Origin: Verrucomicrobiota bacterium
Lineage (GTDB): Bacteria; Verrucomicrobiota; Verrucomicrobiia; Limisphaerales; UBA1319
DNA: 33,734 nucleotides
Reading direction: 5' to 3'
Assembly: GCA_022709905.1 (NCBI GenBank)
Contig: JAKLHY010000076.1
Location: 1 to 33,734 of the forward strand
The first letter of the stretch is position 1, and every line of letters starts with the position of its first letter. Below the pieces are notes generated by a model that searched no databases, had not been told where the DNA came from, and saw only the letters and a list, made by a program, of their open reading frames with translations. Shown piece after piece: positions 20,157 to 29,055 of this stretch. Both the position numbers and the translations under genes were made by a program.

Positions 20157-20731
20157 GATTGACCTGCCTTTGTCTGCTTGGAAAACGGTGAGCGGATCAA
20201 AGCTTGGCGCATCTTCTGCCGGGCCCGGCTCAGATAACCCATGACGCTCCCCACCGGAATCTCCAAGGTTTCGCTGATTTCGGAATACTTGAATCCTTCC
20301 AGGGCGCGGAGCAGGAGCGTGGCTCGCTCCGGATCGGTGAGTGTTCGCAGGGCCAACACAAGGTCCTGATCCAACCAGTCCCCCCAGGAATCTACCGGGG
20401 CACCCTCCGGTGCTCGAAAGGGGGGCGCCTCAGCCAATTGGGCCAGATCTTCAGGTTCCATTTGGAACTCGCGCGCCGCTAACCGATGGTGTTTGCGGTT
20501 CATGGCGAAAACCTCCCGGGTCAGAATCGTAAACATCCAGGCCCGAAAATTCGTCCCTTCGTGGTAACGATCAAACGCGGCGACCGCGCGAGCGATGGCG
20601 TTATGGATGGCATCGGGCAGTTCCTGCAAATCCCAGATGAGCCGGCGGCCGTAGCCTTCCAACTCGGATTCAATCGGTTCCAGGAGTTCCAGGAACCGTT
20701 GAGCTTTGTCAGATGGCACGCCAGATGTCAT
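20153..20731 (-). CDS. ECF-type RNA polymerase sigma factor
   Basis: The 192-residue protein has sigma region 2 (AVAAFDRYHEGTNFRAWMFTILTREVFAMNRK, with the NFRAWMFTI motif) and region 4 (LRTLTDPERATLLLRALEGFKYSEISETLEIPVGSVMGYLSRARQKMRQAL), the helix-turn-helix that reads the -35 box. It directs polymerase to a stress or envelope regulon, held in check by the coupled zf-HC2 anti-sigma factor. The operon order is sigma, anti-sigma, unknown membrane protein, all on the minus strand. Confidence 0.92.
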   Translation of the reverse strand: MTSGVPSDKAQRFLELLEPIESELEGYGRRLIWDLQELPDAIHNAIARAVAAFDRYHEGTNFRAWMFTILTREVFAMNRKHHRLAAREFQMEPEDLAQLAEAPPFRAPEGAPVDSWGDWLDQDLVLALRTLTDPERATLLLRALEGFKYSEISETLEIPVGSVMGYLSRARQKMRQALIRSPFSKQTKAGQS

Positions 20732-20774
20732 AGGCTTCTATTGGGAACAAGTCGCCAAGGGGTTGATTTATGAC

Positions 20775-20807
20775 AAAAAAAATGACCACCCCGGAACGAG
20801 GTGGTCA
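20775..20807 (-). terminator. Intrinsic terminator of the small basic protein gene
   Basis: On the minus strand TGACCACC pairs perfectly with GGTGGTCA over a 9-nt loop, followed by a run of eight T. It lies 22 nt after the stop of the gene at 20829-20993 and separates it from the sigma operon. Confidence 0.85.
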
Positions 20808-20828
20808 CGAAAATGATCCCGCAATGAA

Positions 20829-20993
20829 TCAGGCCTGGGCTTGGGCGGGTTTAGACTCGGGCTTGGGCTCAGTCTTAGGCTCAGACTTCACTTCGGTTTT
20901 GGCGCGTGCCGGAGTTTTCTTGTCGCTCTTCTTGCGTTTCAAATAACGCACGCGACGTCCTCTTTTTTCAAACTTGTTGTATTGTTTACCCAT
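20829..20993 (-). CDS. Small Lys/Arg-rich protein (MGKQYNK family)
   Basis: The 54-residue product starts MGKQYNKFEKRGRRVRYLKRKK and ends in a Lys/Pro/Glu/Ala repeat tail (EVKSEPKTEPKPE). Such short basic proteins with the MGKQYNK start are, from memory, common in Verrucomicrobiota and related groups; their function is unknown, though the charge suggests RNA or ribosome binding. The longer frame upstream is discarded because the conserved start is here. It has its own terminator. It is divergent from the gene beginning at 21040. Confidence 0.75.
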   Translation of the reverse strand: MGKQYNKFEKRGRRVRYLKRKKSDKKTPARAKTEVKSEPKTEPKPESKPAQAQA

Positions 20994-21039
20994 AAATGTC
21001 TTTACTATACCTATTGAATTCGGTTGTTCCCTTAAGACT

Positions 21040-21648
21040 ATGATGGGTTGGTTTGAACGATTCAACATCAATTTGCTGGTCCTGGCTATGACAGCCGGGA
21101 TCAGTTTTGCGTCGCAGCCTGCAACGGAGGATCCCGCCGCCGAGGCATCGAGCCGAAAAAAGCAATCCGGGACGAATGCGGTCCCCGAGGCTAAAAGCGG
21201 CTCCAAAGAAAAATCCAAACGGAAGGTCTACAGCAGCTTTCTGATCCATGTGGAGACGACGGATGACGGCACCCAGCGCTGTCTTCAGGTTCCGGTGGAC
21301 CGGCGGTCATCCTTGAAGTTGACGATTGACCGGAATCCGGTGCTGAGCGAAGAACACTTGAAGGATGCGGCGGTGGTGGACGATCTGGGCAGCTTTGCCA
21401 TCCGGGTCCGATGCAATGAGCGGGGAACGATTGTGCTGGACGCCGTCACCAACGACAACCGGGGGCGGCGCCTGGTCCTTTTCTCGAATTTTGGACAGAA
21501 CCGCTGGCTGGCGGCCCCTCTGATTACCAAGCGGATCCGTGACGGAGTGATCACCTTTACGCCCGACGCGAGCCGCGAGGAAGCCGAGCGAATCGTGGAA
21601 GGTCTGAACAACACGCTTGCCAAACTCAAGAAACGCTCGGCTTTTTAA
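21040..21648 (+). CDS. Exported protein with SecD-head-like domain
   Basis: Starting at ATG 21040 (a second ATG directly follows), residues 1-26 look like a signal peptide (FNINLLVLAMTAGISFAS). A charged linker (about 27-60) leads to a compact domain. Its end, WLAAPLITKRIRDGVITFTPDASREEAERIVEGLNN, matches the pattern of the first periplasmic head of SecD (xxAPxIxxxIxxGxxxIxGxFxxEEAxxLAxxLN). The rest of SecD, including all membrane helices, is missing, so this is a stand-alone periplasmic domain protein. Function is unknown. Confidence 0.7.
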   Translation: MMGWFERFNINLLVLAMTAGISFASQPATEDPAAEASSRKKQSGTNAVPEAKSGSKEKSKRKVYSSFLIHVETTDDGTQRCLQVPVDRRSSLKLTIDRNPVLSEEHLKDAAVVDDLGSFAIRVRCNERGTIVLDAVTNDNRGRRLVLFSNFGQNRWLAAPLITKRIRDGVITFTPDASREEAERIVEGLNNTLAKLKKRSAF

Positions 21649-21740
21649 GGTCCCAAGTCTCGAAACGCGTTGTGGACATGTCGATTTTTCCAGCCCAACT
21701 CGCGCCGCAGTACATCGAGCGAAAAGGGATCTCCGACAAG

Positions 21741-22778
21741 ATGTCGTCTCCCATACCGAATCTCCTCATCAATAGCGCCGGGATTCTGTTTTTCCTGCTC
21801 TGGATCTTCAGCGGATTCTCGATGTCCGCCCAAGCCCTCCGCCTGCCCACCGCTAATCGGGCCTTGTTCGAACCGGGCGGTGAGCCCCGTTACTATGTCG
21901 GAACAGCTGGAAAAACCTGGGTCAGCGGCACATTCGGCTGTGTCCGGACCTACGGTCGTCAGATGCATGAAGGAATCGACATCCGATGTCTCCAACGGGA
22001 CAAACTAGGCGAACCGCGCGACCCCATTTTCGCGGTCGCCAACGGAATCGTTGCCTATATCAATCCTCGGACCGCATTGTCAAATTTCGGCAAGTATATC
22101 GTCCTGCGCCATCAGATAGATGGGCTCGAGGTCTATTCGGTTTACGCGCACTTAAGCGAGATCCGCGCCGGTTTAACTGCGGGGAAGACGGTCCAAGCCG
22201 GCCAAACCATTGGCATCATGGGGCGGACCGCCAACACGCGCCAGGCGATCTCGCGCGATCGCGCGCACCTGCATTTCGAGCTAAATTTCTTTCTGAACGA
22301 TCGTTTTAGCGAATGGTACAAGAAGTTTATGCCGGGCCAGCGCAATGACCACGGTGTATGGAACGGTATCAATATGGTGGGCATTGATCCGGCCAAGGTT
22401 TTCGAGCAACAAGCCCGGCAGGGAACCCAGTTCAGCCTTCGACGGATGATCCAACAGGAGACCGTGCTTTGCCGGGTTCTCATACGGAAAACCCGGTTTC
22501 CCTGGGCCCAACGTTACCCCGCCTTGGTCACCCGTAATCCCGTCGCCGAGAAGGAAGGCGTGGCGGGTTACGACGTGTTCCTGAACTTTAACGGCCTGCC
22601 CTATCGCGTCATTCCCCGGGCGGCGTCCGAGCTTAAGGAAGGCCCCAAATTCCAGTTGATCTCCGTCAACGACGCCGAACAACGAAAGAATCCGGCGCGC
22701 AGCCTGGTCACCCCCAAAGGTTCCCATTGGATTCTGCACCCCAACGGGATCCGACATCTCGAACTGTTAACCTACTAA
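21741..22778 (+). CDS. Exported M23 (LytM-type) metallopeptidase
   Basis: ATG 21741 is chosen because it directly precedes a signal peptide (NLLINSAGILFFLLWIFSGFSMSAQA); ATG 21678 is an alternative. The peptidase domain shows GCVRTYGRQMHEGIDIRC (H-x3-D zinc ligands), VYAHLSEIRAGL, and RAHLHFELNFFLN (the HxH motif). M23 enzymes cut peptidoglycan cross-links or act as regulators of cell separation. The C-terminal ~120 residues form an extra domain without recognised family. The gene ends 26 nt before the DAHP synthase start. Confidence 0.88.
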   Translation: MSSPIPNLLINSAGILFFLLWIFSGFSMSAQALRLPTANRALFEPGGEPRYYVGTAGKTWVSGTFGCVRTYGRQMHEGIDIRCLQRDKLGEPRDPIFAVANGIVAYINPRTALSNFGKYIVLRHQIDGLEVYSVYAHLSEIRAGLTAGKTVQAGQTIGIMGRTANTRQAISRDRAHLHFELNFFLNDRFSEWYKKFMPGQRNDHGVWNGINMVGIDPAKVFEQQARQGTQFSLRRMIQQETVLCRVLIRKTRFPWAQRYPALVTRNPVAEKEGVAGYDVFLNFNGLPYRVIPRAASELKEGPKFQLISVNDAEQRKNPARSLVTPKGSHWILHPNGIRHLELLTY

Positions 22779-22804
22779 CCCCACTGCCCTATTCCAGTTC
22801 TCCC

Positions 22805-23860
22805 ATGCCCCTCACCACTCAAAACCTGCATGTCCGCGAGATCATCCCGCTCATCAGTCCCAATGCATTGAAACAGGAACTGCCCCTGACAGACGCCGCC
22901 AGCCAAACCGTTGTCCGGGGACGGCATGACATCACCCGCATCCTGGCAAGGGAAGATCCTCGACTGCTGGTCGTTGTCGGCCCCTGTTCGATCCACGATC
23001 CGGACGCCGCCAGGGAATACGCGCATCGCCTGAATGATTTGCGACGCGGGCTGGAAGACCGGTTGCGCCTTGTGATGCGGGTTTACTTCGAGAAACCGCG
23101 CACCACGACCGGTTGGAAGGGCCTGATCAATGATCCGCATCTGGATGGCAGCTATGACATTGAGGCGGGGCTAAAGACAGCGCGTCGTCTTCTTCTGGAA
23201 ATCAACGACTTGGGATTACCCGCCGCCACGGAGTTTCTAGATCCCATCGTGCCCCAGTATACGGCGGACTTGGTGGCCTGGGCCGCTGTTGGGGCACGCA
23301 CAACGGAATCGCAAACCCACCGCGAAATGGCCTCCGGCCTGTCGATGCCGGTTGGCTTTAAAAACGGCACCGATGGCAGCCTGCAGATCGCCATTGACGC
23401 CCTCCAGGCAGCCCGAAGTCCGCATAGTTTCCTGGGGATTGATCAGGACGGAGCCACCAGCGTCATTCGGACTACCGGGAATCCGGCCGGACACCTGGTG
23501 CTTCGCGGGGGACGCGCGGGTCCGAATTACAGTCGGGAGAACATCGCCCGTGCGTCACACGAACTGATCAGCGCGGGATTGCCAGACACGCTCATGGTCG
23601 ATTGCAGCCACGCCAATTCCGGCAAAAAACACACGCGCCAAGCCGAAGTTTGGGAGAATTTGCTGGAGCAACGAAAGCATGGCTCCCGATTTATCGTGGG
23701 TGCCATGCTCGAAAGCAATCTTCAGGAGGGCTGCCAGCCCTTCCCCCAGCCCATTCAAAAACTGCGGCGCGGTGTTTCCATTACGGATGCCTGCATTGGC
23801 TGGGACGAAACCGAACGTCTTCTCCGACAAGCCTATCACGCGCCTCAGGAGGAGGATTAG
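22805..23860 (+). CDS. aroG: 3-deoxy-D-arabino-heptulosonate 7-phosphate (DAHP) synthase, class I
   Basis: The 351-residue product has all family signatures: VVVGPCSIHDPDAAREYA, MRVYFEKPRTTTGWKGLINDPHLDGS, GARTTESQTHREMASGLSMPVGFKNGTDG, and DCSHANSGKKHTRQ. It condenses phosphoenolpyruvate with erythrose 4-phosphate, the first step of aromatic amino-acid synthesis, in the cytosol. The length fits the AroG/AroF/AroH type, whose feedback specificity (Phe, Tyr or Trp) I cannot tell from sequence alone; the symbol is generic. ATG 22805 lies in the position of the usual start (MPLTTQNLHVREIIPLISP). Confidence 0.93.
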   Translation: MPLTTQNLHVREIIPLISPNALKQELPLTDAASQTVVRGRHDITRILAREDPRLLVVVGPCSIHDPDAAREYAHRLNDLRRGLEDRLRLVMRVYFEKPRTTTGWKGLINDPHLDGSYDIEAGLKTARRLLLEINDLGLPAATEFLDPIVPQYTADLVAWAAVGARTTESQTHREMASGLSMPVGFKNGTDGSLQIAIDALQAARSPHSFLGIDQDGATSVIRTTGNPAGHLVLRGGRAGPNYSRENIARASHELISAGLPDTLMVDCSHANSGKKHTRQAEVWENLLEQRKHGSRFIVGAMLESNLQEGCQPFPQPIQKLRRGVSITDACIGWDETERLLRQAYHAPQEED

Positions 23861-23896
23861 CGAAAAACGGACTGGTAATCGGGTTCGATGGACGGC

Positions 23897-24463
23897 TCAG
23901 TCATCCATTTCCATGCTGTCCATCTGAGCCGCCAAGGCGAGGCGTTTCTCGACTTCCAGCACAATCCGGCTGAGCAGCAGAAAGTTGGAGATTTCACGAC
24001 GATGAATCGTGCTGGAGAATACCAGCCCGGGCTCGATCCCCTCGGGATTCTCCCGGTTCATGATCCAACACACCTTTTCCATGCACTCCTGTAAGACCGA
24101 TTGATTATCGTGACGGAACCGATGGACGAGCATCCAATCCAGGGACTCATTGGCAATTAGGCAACGCAGCAAAATATCCTTGGACACTTCCGTGGCGATG
24201 GTTTGCGAGCTGTAAACACCAATCAGATAGTAATAAACCAGAATGGCCAATGCTCGCTGGGGTTGAAGGTCCACACCCCATTTTTTAAGAGAACCCGCAT
24301 TAATCATGGACGGCTCCACGGCGTCAGTTACCTGAAGCACGACCTGAAGTAAGGCATGGCGCGTCCGCAGACTGTAGGTATTGGCCAGTGGCGGCTCCAA
24401 AACAGCAGGCGGAACTTCCGGACGATACTCGGCGCTAGCCGAATAAGCGCTGATCGTGTTCAT
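23897..24463 (-). CDS. Stand-alone protein resembling the DUF772 N-terminal domain of IS5/IS1182 transposases
   Basis: The 188-residue frame begins at ATG 24463 with a ribosome site (GGAGAG, 8 nt spacing). Residues about 60-130 (PQRALAILVYYYLIGVYSSQTIATEVSKDILLRCLIANESLDWMLVHRFRHDN) match the DUF772 pattern, where such helices bind DNA. The catalytic DDE domain is absent, and the remainder is a helical tail ending in MDSMEMDD. The ribosome site and intact frame argue against a mere remnant, so a domesticated DNA-binding regulator is possible. It is divergent from the glycosidase gene at 24618. Confidence 0.6.
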   Translation of the reverse strand: MNTISAYSASAEYRPEVPPAVLEPPLANTYSLRTRHALLQVVLQVTDAVEPSMINAGSLKKWGVDLQPQRALAILVYYYLIGVYSSQTIATEVSKDILLRCLIANESLDWMLVHRFRHDNQSVLQECMEKVCWIMNRENPEGIEPGLVFSSTIHRREISNFLLLSRIVLEVEKRLALAAQMDSMEMDD

Positions 24464-24617
24464 ACTTCGCACTCTCCAAACACGGTTTTCTAATATACTC
24501 CAATTCCGCCACTTTGCATGTTTCAATTTCCCAGCGCTGAACCTGCTGTCCCTGTTCCACTTGGCTGACTGCGGACTTTCCAAAGGGGTCCGGGGAACGG
24601 TAGACTCTCGACTCGTT

Positions 24618-26870
24618 ATGCATAGCCCGCTTCATCACCCTCGGTTCGTTTCCAGCCATTTTCGAGTTTTGGGCCGTCTCTTTATGGTTCTTCTCGCCGG
24701 CAAGATAAGCGTTGAATGCGCCAGAGGGGATTTGGAGCCTGCGTCAGCCGCTCCTTCCAAGGCCGCTCATTATGACGCCGGTGATCTGCGACTCTCGTTC
24801 CGAGTGGCAGTCCATGGAATCCAACTCGCCGGCATTGAAGACCGGCAAACGGGAATCTCATTAGCGCGTGAAGGATCGCCTCTATTCAGCCTGGTGCTCC
24901 GACAGGCCGCCTCAGGGAAAGAACGAATCCTCGCATCATCCGATGGCTGGCGAAAAACCCGCCTTCGTCATCGTGCCACAGGGCTCGATTTGAGTTGGAC
25001 CGAACCCGCCGAGGCCGCATTCGACGGACTGAGCGTGACCGCCGTCGCGGATCCGGATGCGAATCGAAACGCGTGGCATTGGACTTTGCGTGTCGAAAAC
25101 CGGTCCCGGGAATGGATTCTCCGTTCTGTGATCTTTCCCCAGATTGATCTGGCGGATCTGGGTGAATCCGGGGCGGTGTTGTTTCCCCGTGGCCCGGGCG
25201 AGGTGCAACGCGGGCTCTGGGGACGGGATTTCCAATATCATGGTAACTACCCGGATGGCTGGTGCTCGATGCAATTCATGGCCGCTTATCGTGAGGCAAA
25301 TCCCGCCACCGGACTTTATCTCGGCGCCCATGATCCTTGGGGCAGCACTAAATCTTTGGAGGTCAAAAGCGACCCTAAATCACGCCAGGTTCGTTTATCC
25401 TTGAATGTTCCGGCCTCGAATCTTGATCGCGTCGGCAATGGCTATACCTCGAGTGGCGAGGTGGTCTGGCAATTGCTGCGCGGAGATTGGTTTGATGCCG
25501 CAACGGTTTATCGGTCCTGGGCTCGGCGGCAGGCCCGTTGGTGGCCGCGCCTGACCCGCGAAGGCCGCGCCGACACACCGGCTTGGATGCGCGAACTTCC
25601 CGCCTGGGTCATGACAGGTGGCGGACCGGGCGAGTGCGTTCCGGCCGTCAAACGCTTTCGAGAAACCCTCGGATTGCCGGTGGGATTTCATTGGTATAAT
25701 TGGCACCAGGTGCCCTTTGACAACGATTACCCTCACTACTTTCCGACCAAAACCGGTTTCGCCGATGGCGTTGCGGCCCTGCAATCCGCCGGCGTGTTCG
25801 CCATGCCTTACATCAACGGCCGACTCTGGGATTCCCATGATCGCGGCGCCGAAGACTTCGAGTTCACCCGTCTCGCCCTGCCGTCCGCTACCAAACAAGA
25901 CGACCATCAGCCGTTCCTGGAAAGTTATGGCAGCAAAGAAACCAACGGCCAACCGGTGCGCCTCGCCGTCATGTGCCCCACCACCAGTCTCTGGCAAAAA
26001 AAAGTGCGTGAAATCGTCCTGCGCCTGCTGAAAGACGAAGGAACCCGCGGCGTTTACATCGATCAGATTGCCGCCGCGGCTCCCAAACTCTGCATGGACA
26101 CCCGCCACAACCATCCGGCAGGAGGCGGACACTGGTGGACCGAAGGTTACTGGGAACTGTTGGATGGCATTCGCCGGGCCATGCCTTCGGATTGCATGCT
26201 CACCACCGAATGCAACGCCGAACCTTTCATCCGCTGGTTCGATGGTTACCTGACCTGGCACTGGCAACACGATGGCCAGGTGCCGGCATTCCCCGCCATT
26301 TACGGTGGGACCATTCAAATGTTCGGCCGCGCTTATCGGGGCGGCCCCACCCAAGACCTCGCCTTGCGGATGAAGGCCGGCCAACAATGGGTCTACGGCG
26401 AGCAGATCGGCTGGTTCGATCCGGCTCTGGCCAGCGAATCGTCGAATTTCGAGTTCTTGAAAAAGATCATCGGCGCGCGATGGAATTATCGGCGCTATTT
26501 TCACGCGGGCGAAATGGCAAGACCCCCCCGCCTTGTCGGTTCAATTCCCCGTGTCAAGGCCGATTGGCAATGGTCGGGTGAATGGTGGGTCACCACCGAC
26601 GCCGTCCTCGCCGGCGCCTGGGGAATCCCGTCCGAAAAACGGTGGCTTCTCCTCTTTGCCAATGTCAGTGACCAGGCGGTGAAGGCTTCCGTGGATTGGA
26701 ATCTTCGTGCTGTTGGCCTGAGCGATTCCGGGTTGCGTTGCGCTGTCAGCAAGGATGGGAATCCGCCCGAGGAATTCAGCCCGAATTCCCGGCTTTTCGG
26801 GAACACCCTCGAGTTTCAGCCGCAATCAGTTCAGGTCTGGGAATTGCGACAGCACTCACCTCATGAGTGA
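24618..26870 (+). CDS. Exported DUF6259 glycoside-hydrolase-like protein
   Basis: The 750-residue product begins at ATG 24618 (an ATG at 24684 is also possible) and has a hydrophobic N-terminal export segment (RLFMVLLAGKISVECARG). A beta-sandwich (about 50-290) with GLWGRDFQYHGNYPDGWCSMQFMA is followed by a TIM-barrel-like domain containing VGFHWYNWHQVPFDNDYPHYFPTKTGF, RGVYIDQIAAAAPKLC (probable catalytic Asp) and LTTECNAEPFI (probable catalytic Glu), and by a C-terminal beta domain. These features match DUF6259, found in carbohydrate-degrading Bacteroidota and Verrucomicrobiota. It likely cleaves an alpha- or beta-glycoside of a complex polysaccharide; the substrate is unknown. Confidence 0.8.
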   Translation: MHSPLHHPRFVSSHFRVLGRLFMVLLAGKISVECARGDLEPASAAPSKAAHYDAGDLRLSFRVAVHGIQLAGIEDRQTGISLAREGSPLFSLVLRQAASGKERILASSDGWRKTRLRHRATGLDLSWTEPAEAAFDGLSVTAVADPDANRNAWHWTLRVENRSREWILRSVIFPQIDLADLGESGAVLFPRGPGEVQRGLWGRDFQYHGNYPDGWCSMQFMAAYREANPATGLYLGAHDPWGSTKSLEVKSDPKSRQVRLSLNVPASNLDRVGNGYTSSGEVVWQLLRGDWFDAATVYRSWARRQARWWPRLTREGRADTPAWMRELPAWVMTGGGPGECVPAVKRFRETLGLPVGFHWYNWHQVPFDNDYPHYFPTKTGFADGVAALQSAGVFAMPYINGRLWDSHDRGAEDFEFTRLALPSATKQDDHQPFLESYGSKETNGQPVRLAVMCPTTSLWQKKVREIVLRLLKDEGTRGVYIDQIAAAAPKLCMDTRHNHPAGGGHWWTEGYWELLDGIRRAMPSDCMLTTECNAEPFIRWFDGYLTWHWQHDGQVPAFPAIYGGTIQMFGRAYRGGPTQDLALRMKAGQQWVYGEQIGWFDPALASESSNFEFLKKIIGARWNYRRYFHAGEMARPPRLVGSIPRVKADWQWSGEWWVTTDAVLAGAWGIPSEKRWLLLFANVSDQAVKASVDWNLRAVGLSDSGLRCAVSKDGNPPEEFSPNSRLFGNTLEFQPQSVQVWELRQHSPHE

Positions 26871-26988
26871 AACAACCTCGAAGACCGATAAGCCGGGCCG
26901 ATTCCCGCCCACCCGCTGGTCGGTGGTGCTCGAGTTGAAACGGCGGACAACGGCGGCTTCGGCCGAGTCTCTTGAAATCCTCGCCCAA
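26863..26988 (+). pseudogene. N-terminal remnant of an ECF sigma factor
   Basis: From ATG 26863 the frame gives 42 residues, containing GRFPPTRWSVVLELKRRT and SLEILAQ, the typical start of a large group of Planctomycete/Verrucomicrobial sigma factors. It then stops matching exactly where the next gene begins. The expected continuation (a region 2 starting YW.PLY) is absent. The ATG overlaps the stop of the glycosidase by 8 nt. A deletion has joined this fragment to the AlkD-like gene. Confidence 0.7.
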
Positions 26989-26989
26989 T

Positions 26990-27754
26990 ATGAATGCTCG
27001 TCGTCAAACACCTCTCGACATTCCACAGCCTGCTGTGGAACAGACTGCTCGCCGCATCCTCAGCGATCTTCGCGCCCTCGCCAATCCCATGCGGGCTCAG
27101 GGTGTTCAGCAATATTTCAAACACGCCGTCGTCGCTCTCGGCATCGATACTCCGACACTTCGCAGTTATACGCGCGACCAGATCAAGACGCTGAAGTCCC
27201 GCTGGACACTTGCCGAGAGTGTGGCCCTCTGCGACAAGCTGCTTCAGGAACCTGAACTCGAAGTCCGCGGGACGGGAATTCTCATCCTCAGCGCTTTTGA
27301 AAAGGAATTCACTCCCCAGCTCACGGAGACAGCCGAGCGCTGGCTGAAAACCCGCCTGGATAATTGGGCGCTGGTGGATTCATTCTGCGGCTCTGTGCTG
27401 AGTCCTCTGCTCGAACAACACCCTTCTGTCGAGGCCACCCTCCGGCGATGGTCGCAAAACCGAGTGCTGTGGGTGCGACGCGCGTCTCTGGTCACTCTGG
27501 TTCCTTTTGCCCGTCGAGGCCGGCTTCTGGATCTGGCTTATGAACTGGCCCAGGAGCACTTTGTCGATCCCGAGGATTTGATGCACAAGGCCACTGGCTG
27601 GCTTCTCCGCGAAGCCGGAAAAACCAACAGTCAACGGCTTCGCGATTTTCTCCTGAAGCACGGACCCGCCATTCCACGAACCGCCCTGCGATACGCCATC
27701 GAGCGATTTCCAGGACCTGTCCGGAACCAATTGTTAACGGCCACCCGGGAATAG
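26990..27754 (+). CDS. AlkD-like DNA alkylation repair protein (HEAT-like)
   Basis: The 254-residue product is all-helical with the family motifs: AQGVQQYFKHAVVALGIDTPTLR, LDNWALVDSFCGSVLSPLL (the NW..VD with the key aspartate), VLWVRRASLVTLVPFAR (W-x-RR-x-S) and LMHKATGWLLREAGK. Proteins of the AlkC/AlkD superfamily are glycosylases that remove bulky or charged 3- and 7-alkyl purines. The start at ATG 26990 gives MNARRQTP; there is no good ribosome site, probably because the upstream region was replaced by the sigma-factor fragment, so expression may be altered. Confidence 0.85.
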   Translation: MNARRQTPLDIPQPAVEQTARRILSDLRALANPMRAQGVQQYFKHAVVALGIDTPTLRSYTRDQIKTLKSRWTLAESVALCDKLLQEPELEVRGTGILILSAFEKEFTPQLTETAERWLKTRLDNWALVDSFCGSVLSPLLEQHPSVEATLRRWSQNRVLWVRRASLVTLVPFARRGRLLDLAYELAQEHFVDPEDLMHKATGWLLREAGKTNSQRLRDFLLKHGPAIPRTALRYAIERFPGPVRNQLLTATRE

Positions 27755-27909
27755 GATCTTCCCGGGCAACCAGACGCTTCGACATGCCCCGGTCATCGCG
27801 CCAAGTTGCCTAAGATTTTTCTGAAACAACTCGATCGCGCACGGGGTTCCTTCTGGTTAAGGCGACGAGGTTTGACTTCACAACCCAGCAACCGCATCGC
27901 CCACGAATT

Positions 27910-28887
27910 ATGATACGAACCGCATTTTTTTGTCTGCTCACCTCGGTCGCAGCCCTGGCCGTCACCGAGGAAAAAATCAACAAACAGTTCACGGTTCAAT
28001 CGGGTGGGACTTTGGTCGTGGACATCGACTTTGGCGCCATCGAAGTGTCCGCAAATACCAGCGGAAACAACGAGGTCATCGTCGATATCAGCCGCAAAGT
28101 CAGCCGGAAACACAAGGCCGACGAAGAGGCATTTCTGAAGGAGCGCCCCATCACGTTCTCACAGGACGGAAACACCCTGACCATCCGGTCGTTGCGCCAA
28201 TCCAAAAAACCGTGGTCCTGGAGCGGTTGGAGCCAAAATGAGGCGAAATATACCATCGCCGTTCCCCCTCAATTCAACACGCAACTCAAAACATCCGGCG
28301 GCGGCATCGGCATCCAAAACCTTGCCGGTGATTCGAAAGCCCATACCAGCGGCGGCGGGCTTCGCTTCACCCATCTTCGAGGACCGCTGAACGGCGACAC
28401 TTCCGGAGGCGGTATCCATGTCACCGATTGCGAAGGAACCATTAAAATCCATACCAGCGGCGGCGGAATCCAGGTGGAGGGCGGCTCCGGCTCCATCGAC
28501 GGTCATACCTCCGGCGGTTCTGTTACAGTCAAGAACTTCGGCGGCCCGGCGCGCGTCGATACGAGCCGTGGCGGCATCACCATCGAAAAAGTCGCCGGCA
28601 AAGTGGAAGGAACCACCTCGGGCGGCTCGATCTCCGCGGTTTTACCCTCCCCATTGCCCGGCGACGTGAAACTCTCCACCTCGGGCGGCGGGGTCACGGT
28701 CCGAATTCCCGAGGATGCGGCCTTTCAGCTGGATGCACATACCTCTTCCGGCGCGGCAACCAGCGAGTTGCCCGTGAATGCCATCGAAAAGACCGAACGT
28801 AACCGCCTGAATGGAACCGTGAACGGCGGGGGTAAAACCGTCTTTTTGCGAAGCAGCGGCGGCGGGATCCGCATTAAGAGACTGTAG
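27910..28887 (+). CDS. Exported DUF4097-type beta-repeat protein
   Basis: A signal peptide (residues 1-18, ending LAV-TEE) precedes a 300-residue repetitive domain. From residue about 130 the motif TSGGG or TSGGS recurs every 15-20 residues (TSGGGIGI, TSGGGLRF, TSGGGIHV, TSGGGIQV, TSGGSVTV, TSRGGITI, TSGGSISA, TSGGGVTV, SSGGGIRI), each starting a strand, as in the beta-helix-like DUF4097 family. The function of this family is unclear; it is linked to the cell envelope. The codons for the repeats are partly homogenised (ACCAGCGGCGGCGG recurs). Confidence 0.85.
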   Translation: MIRTAFFCLLTSVAALAVTEEKINKQFTVQSGGTLVVDIDFGAIEVSANTSGNNEVIVDISRKVSRKHKADEEAFLKERPITFSQDGNTLTIRSLRQSKKPWSWSGWSQNEAKYTIAVPPQFNTQLKTSGGGIGIQNLAGDSKAHTSGGGLRFTHLRGPLNGDTSGGGIHVTDCEGTIKIHTSGGGIQVEGGSGSIDGHTSGGSVTVKNFGGPARVDTSRGGITIEKVAGKVEGTTSGGSISAVLPSPLPGDVKLSTSGGGVTVRIPEDAAFQLDAHTSSGAATSELPVNAIEKTERNRLNGTVNGGGKTVFLRSSGGGIRIKRL

Positions 28888-29055
28888 CGAAAGATCCCGA
28901 ATGCCTCGTAGTACGCTTCCCATGAACCGCTCGTTTCGGAGGGCCGAGTTATACGAGGCCCTAATGTCGAATCGCTGAGGGACAGAACAATTCGTGCACG
29001 CTTTCGAAACCTCGTGTAGTCTCCGCTGGCAAATCCAAGTGATTGTTGCCAGCGC

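Noticed and set aside
25395..26504. 369-codon minus-strand open frame
   Set aside because: It is antisense to the DUF6259 glycosidase; composition is typical of a shadow frame and no family is recognised.
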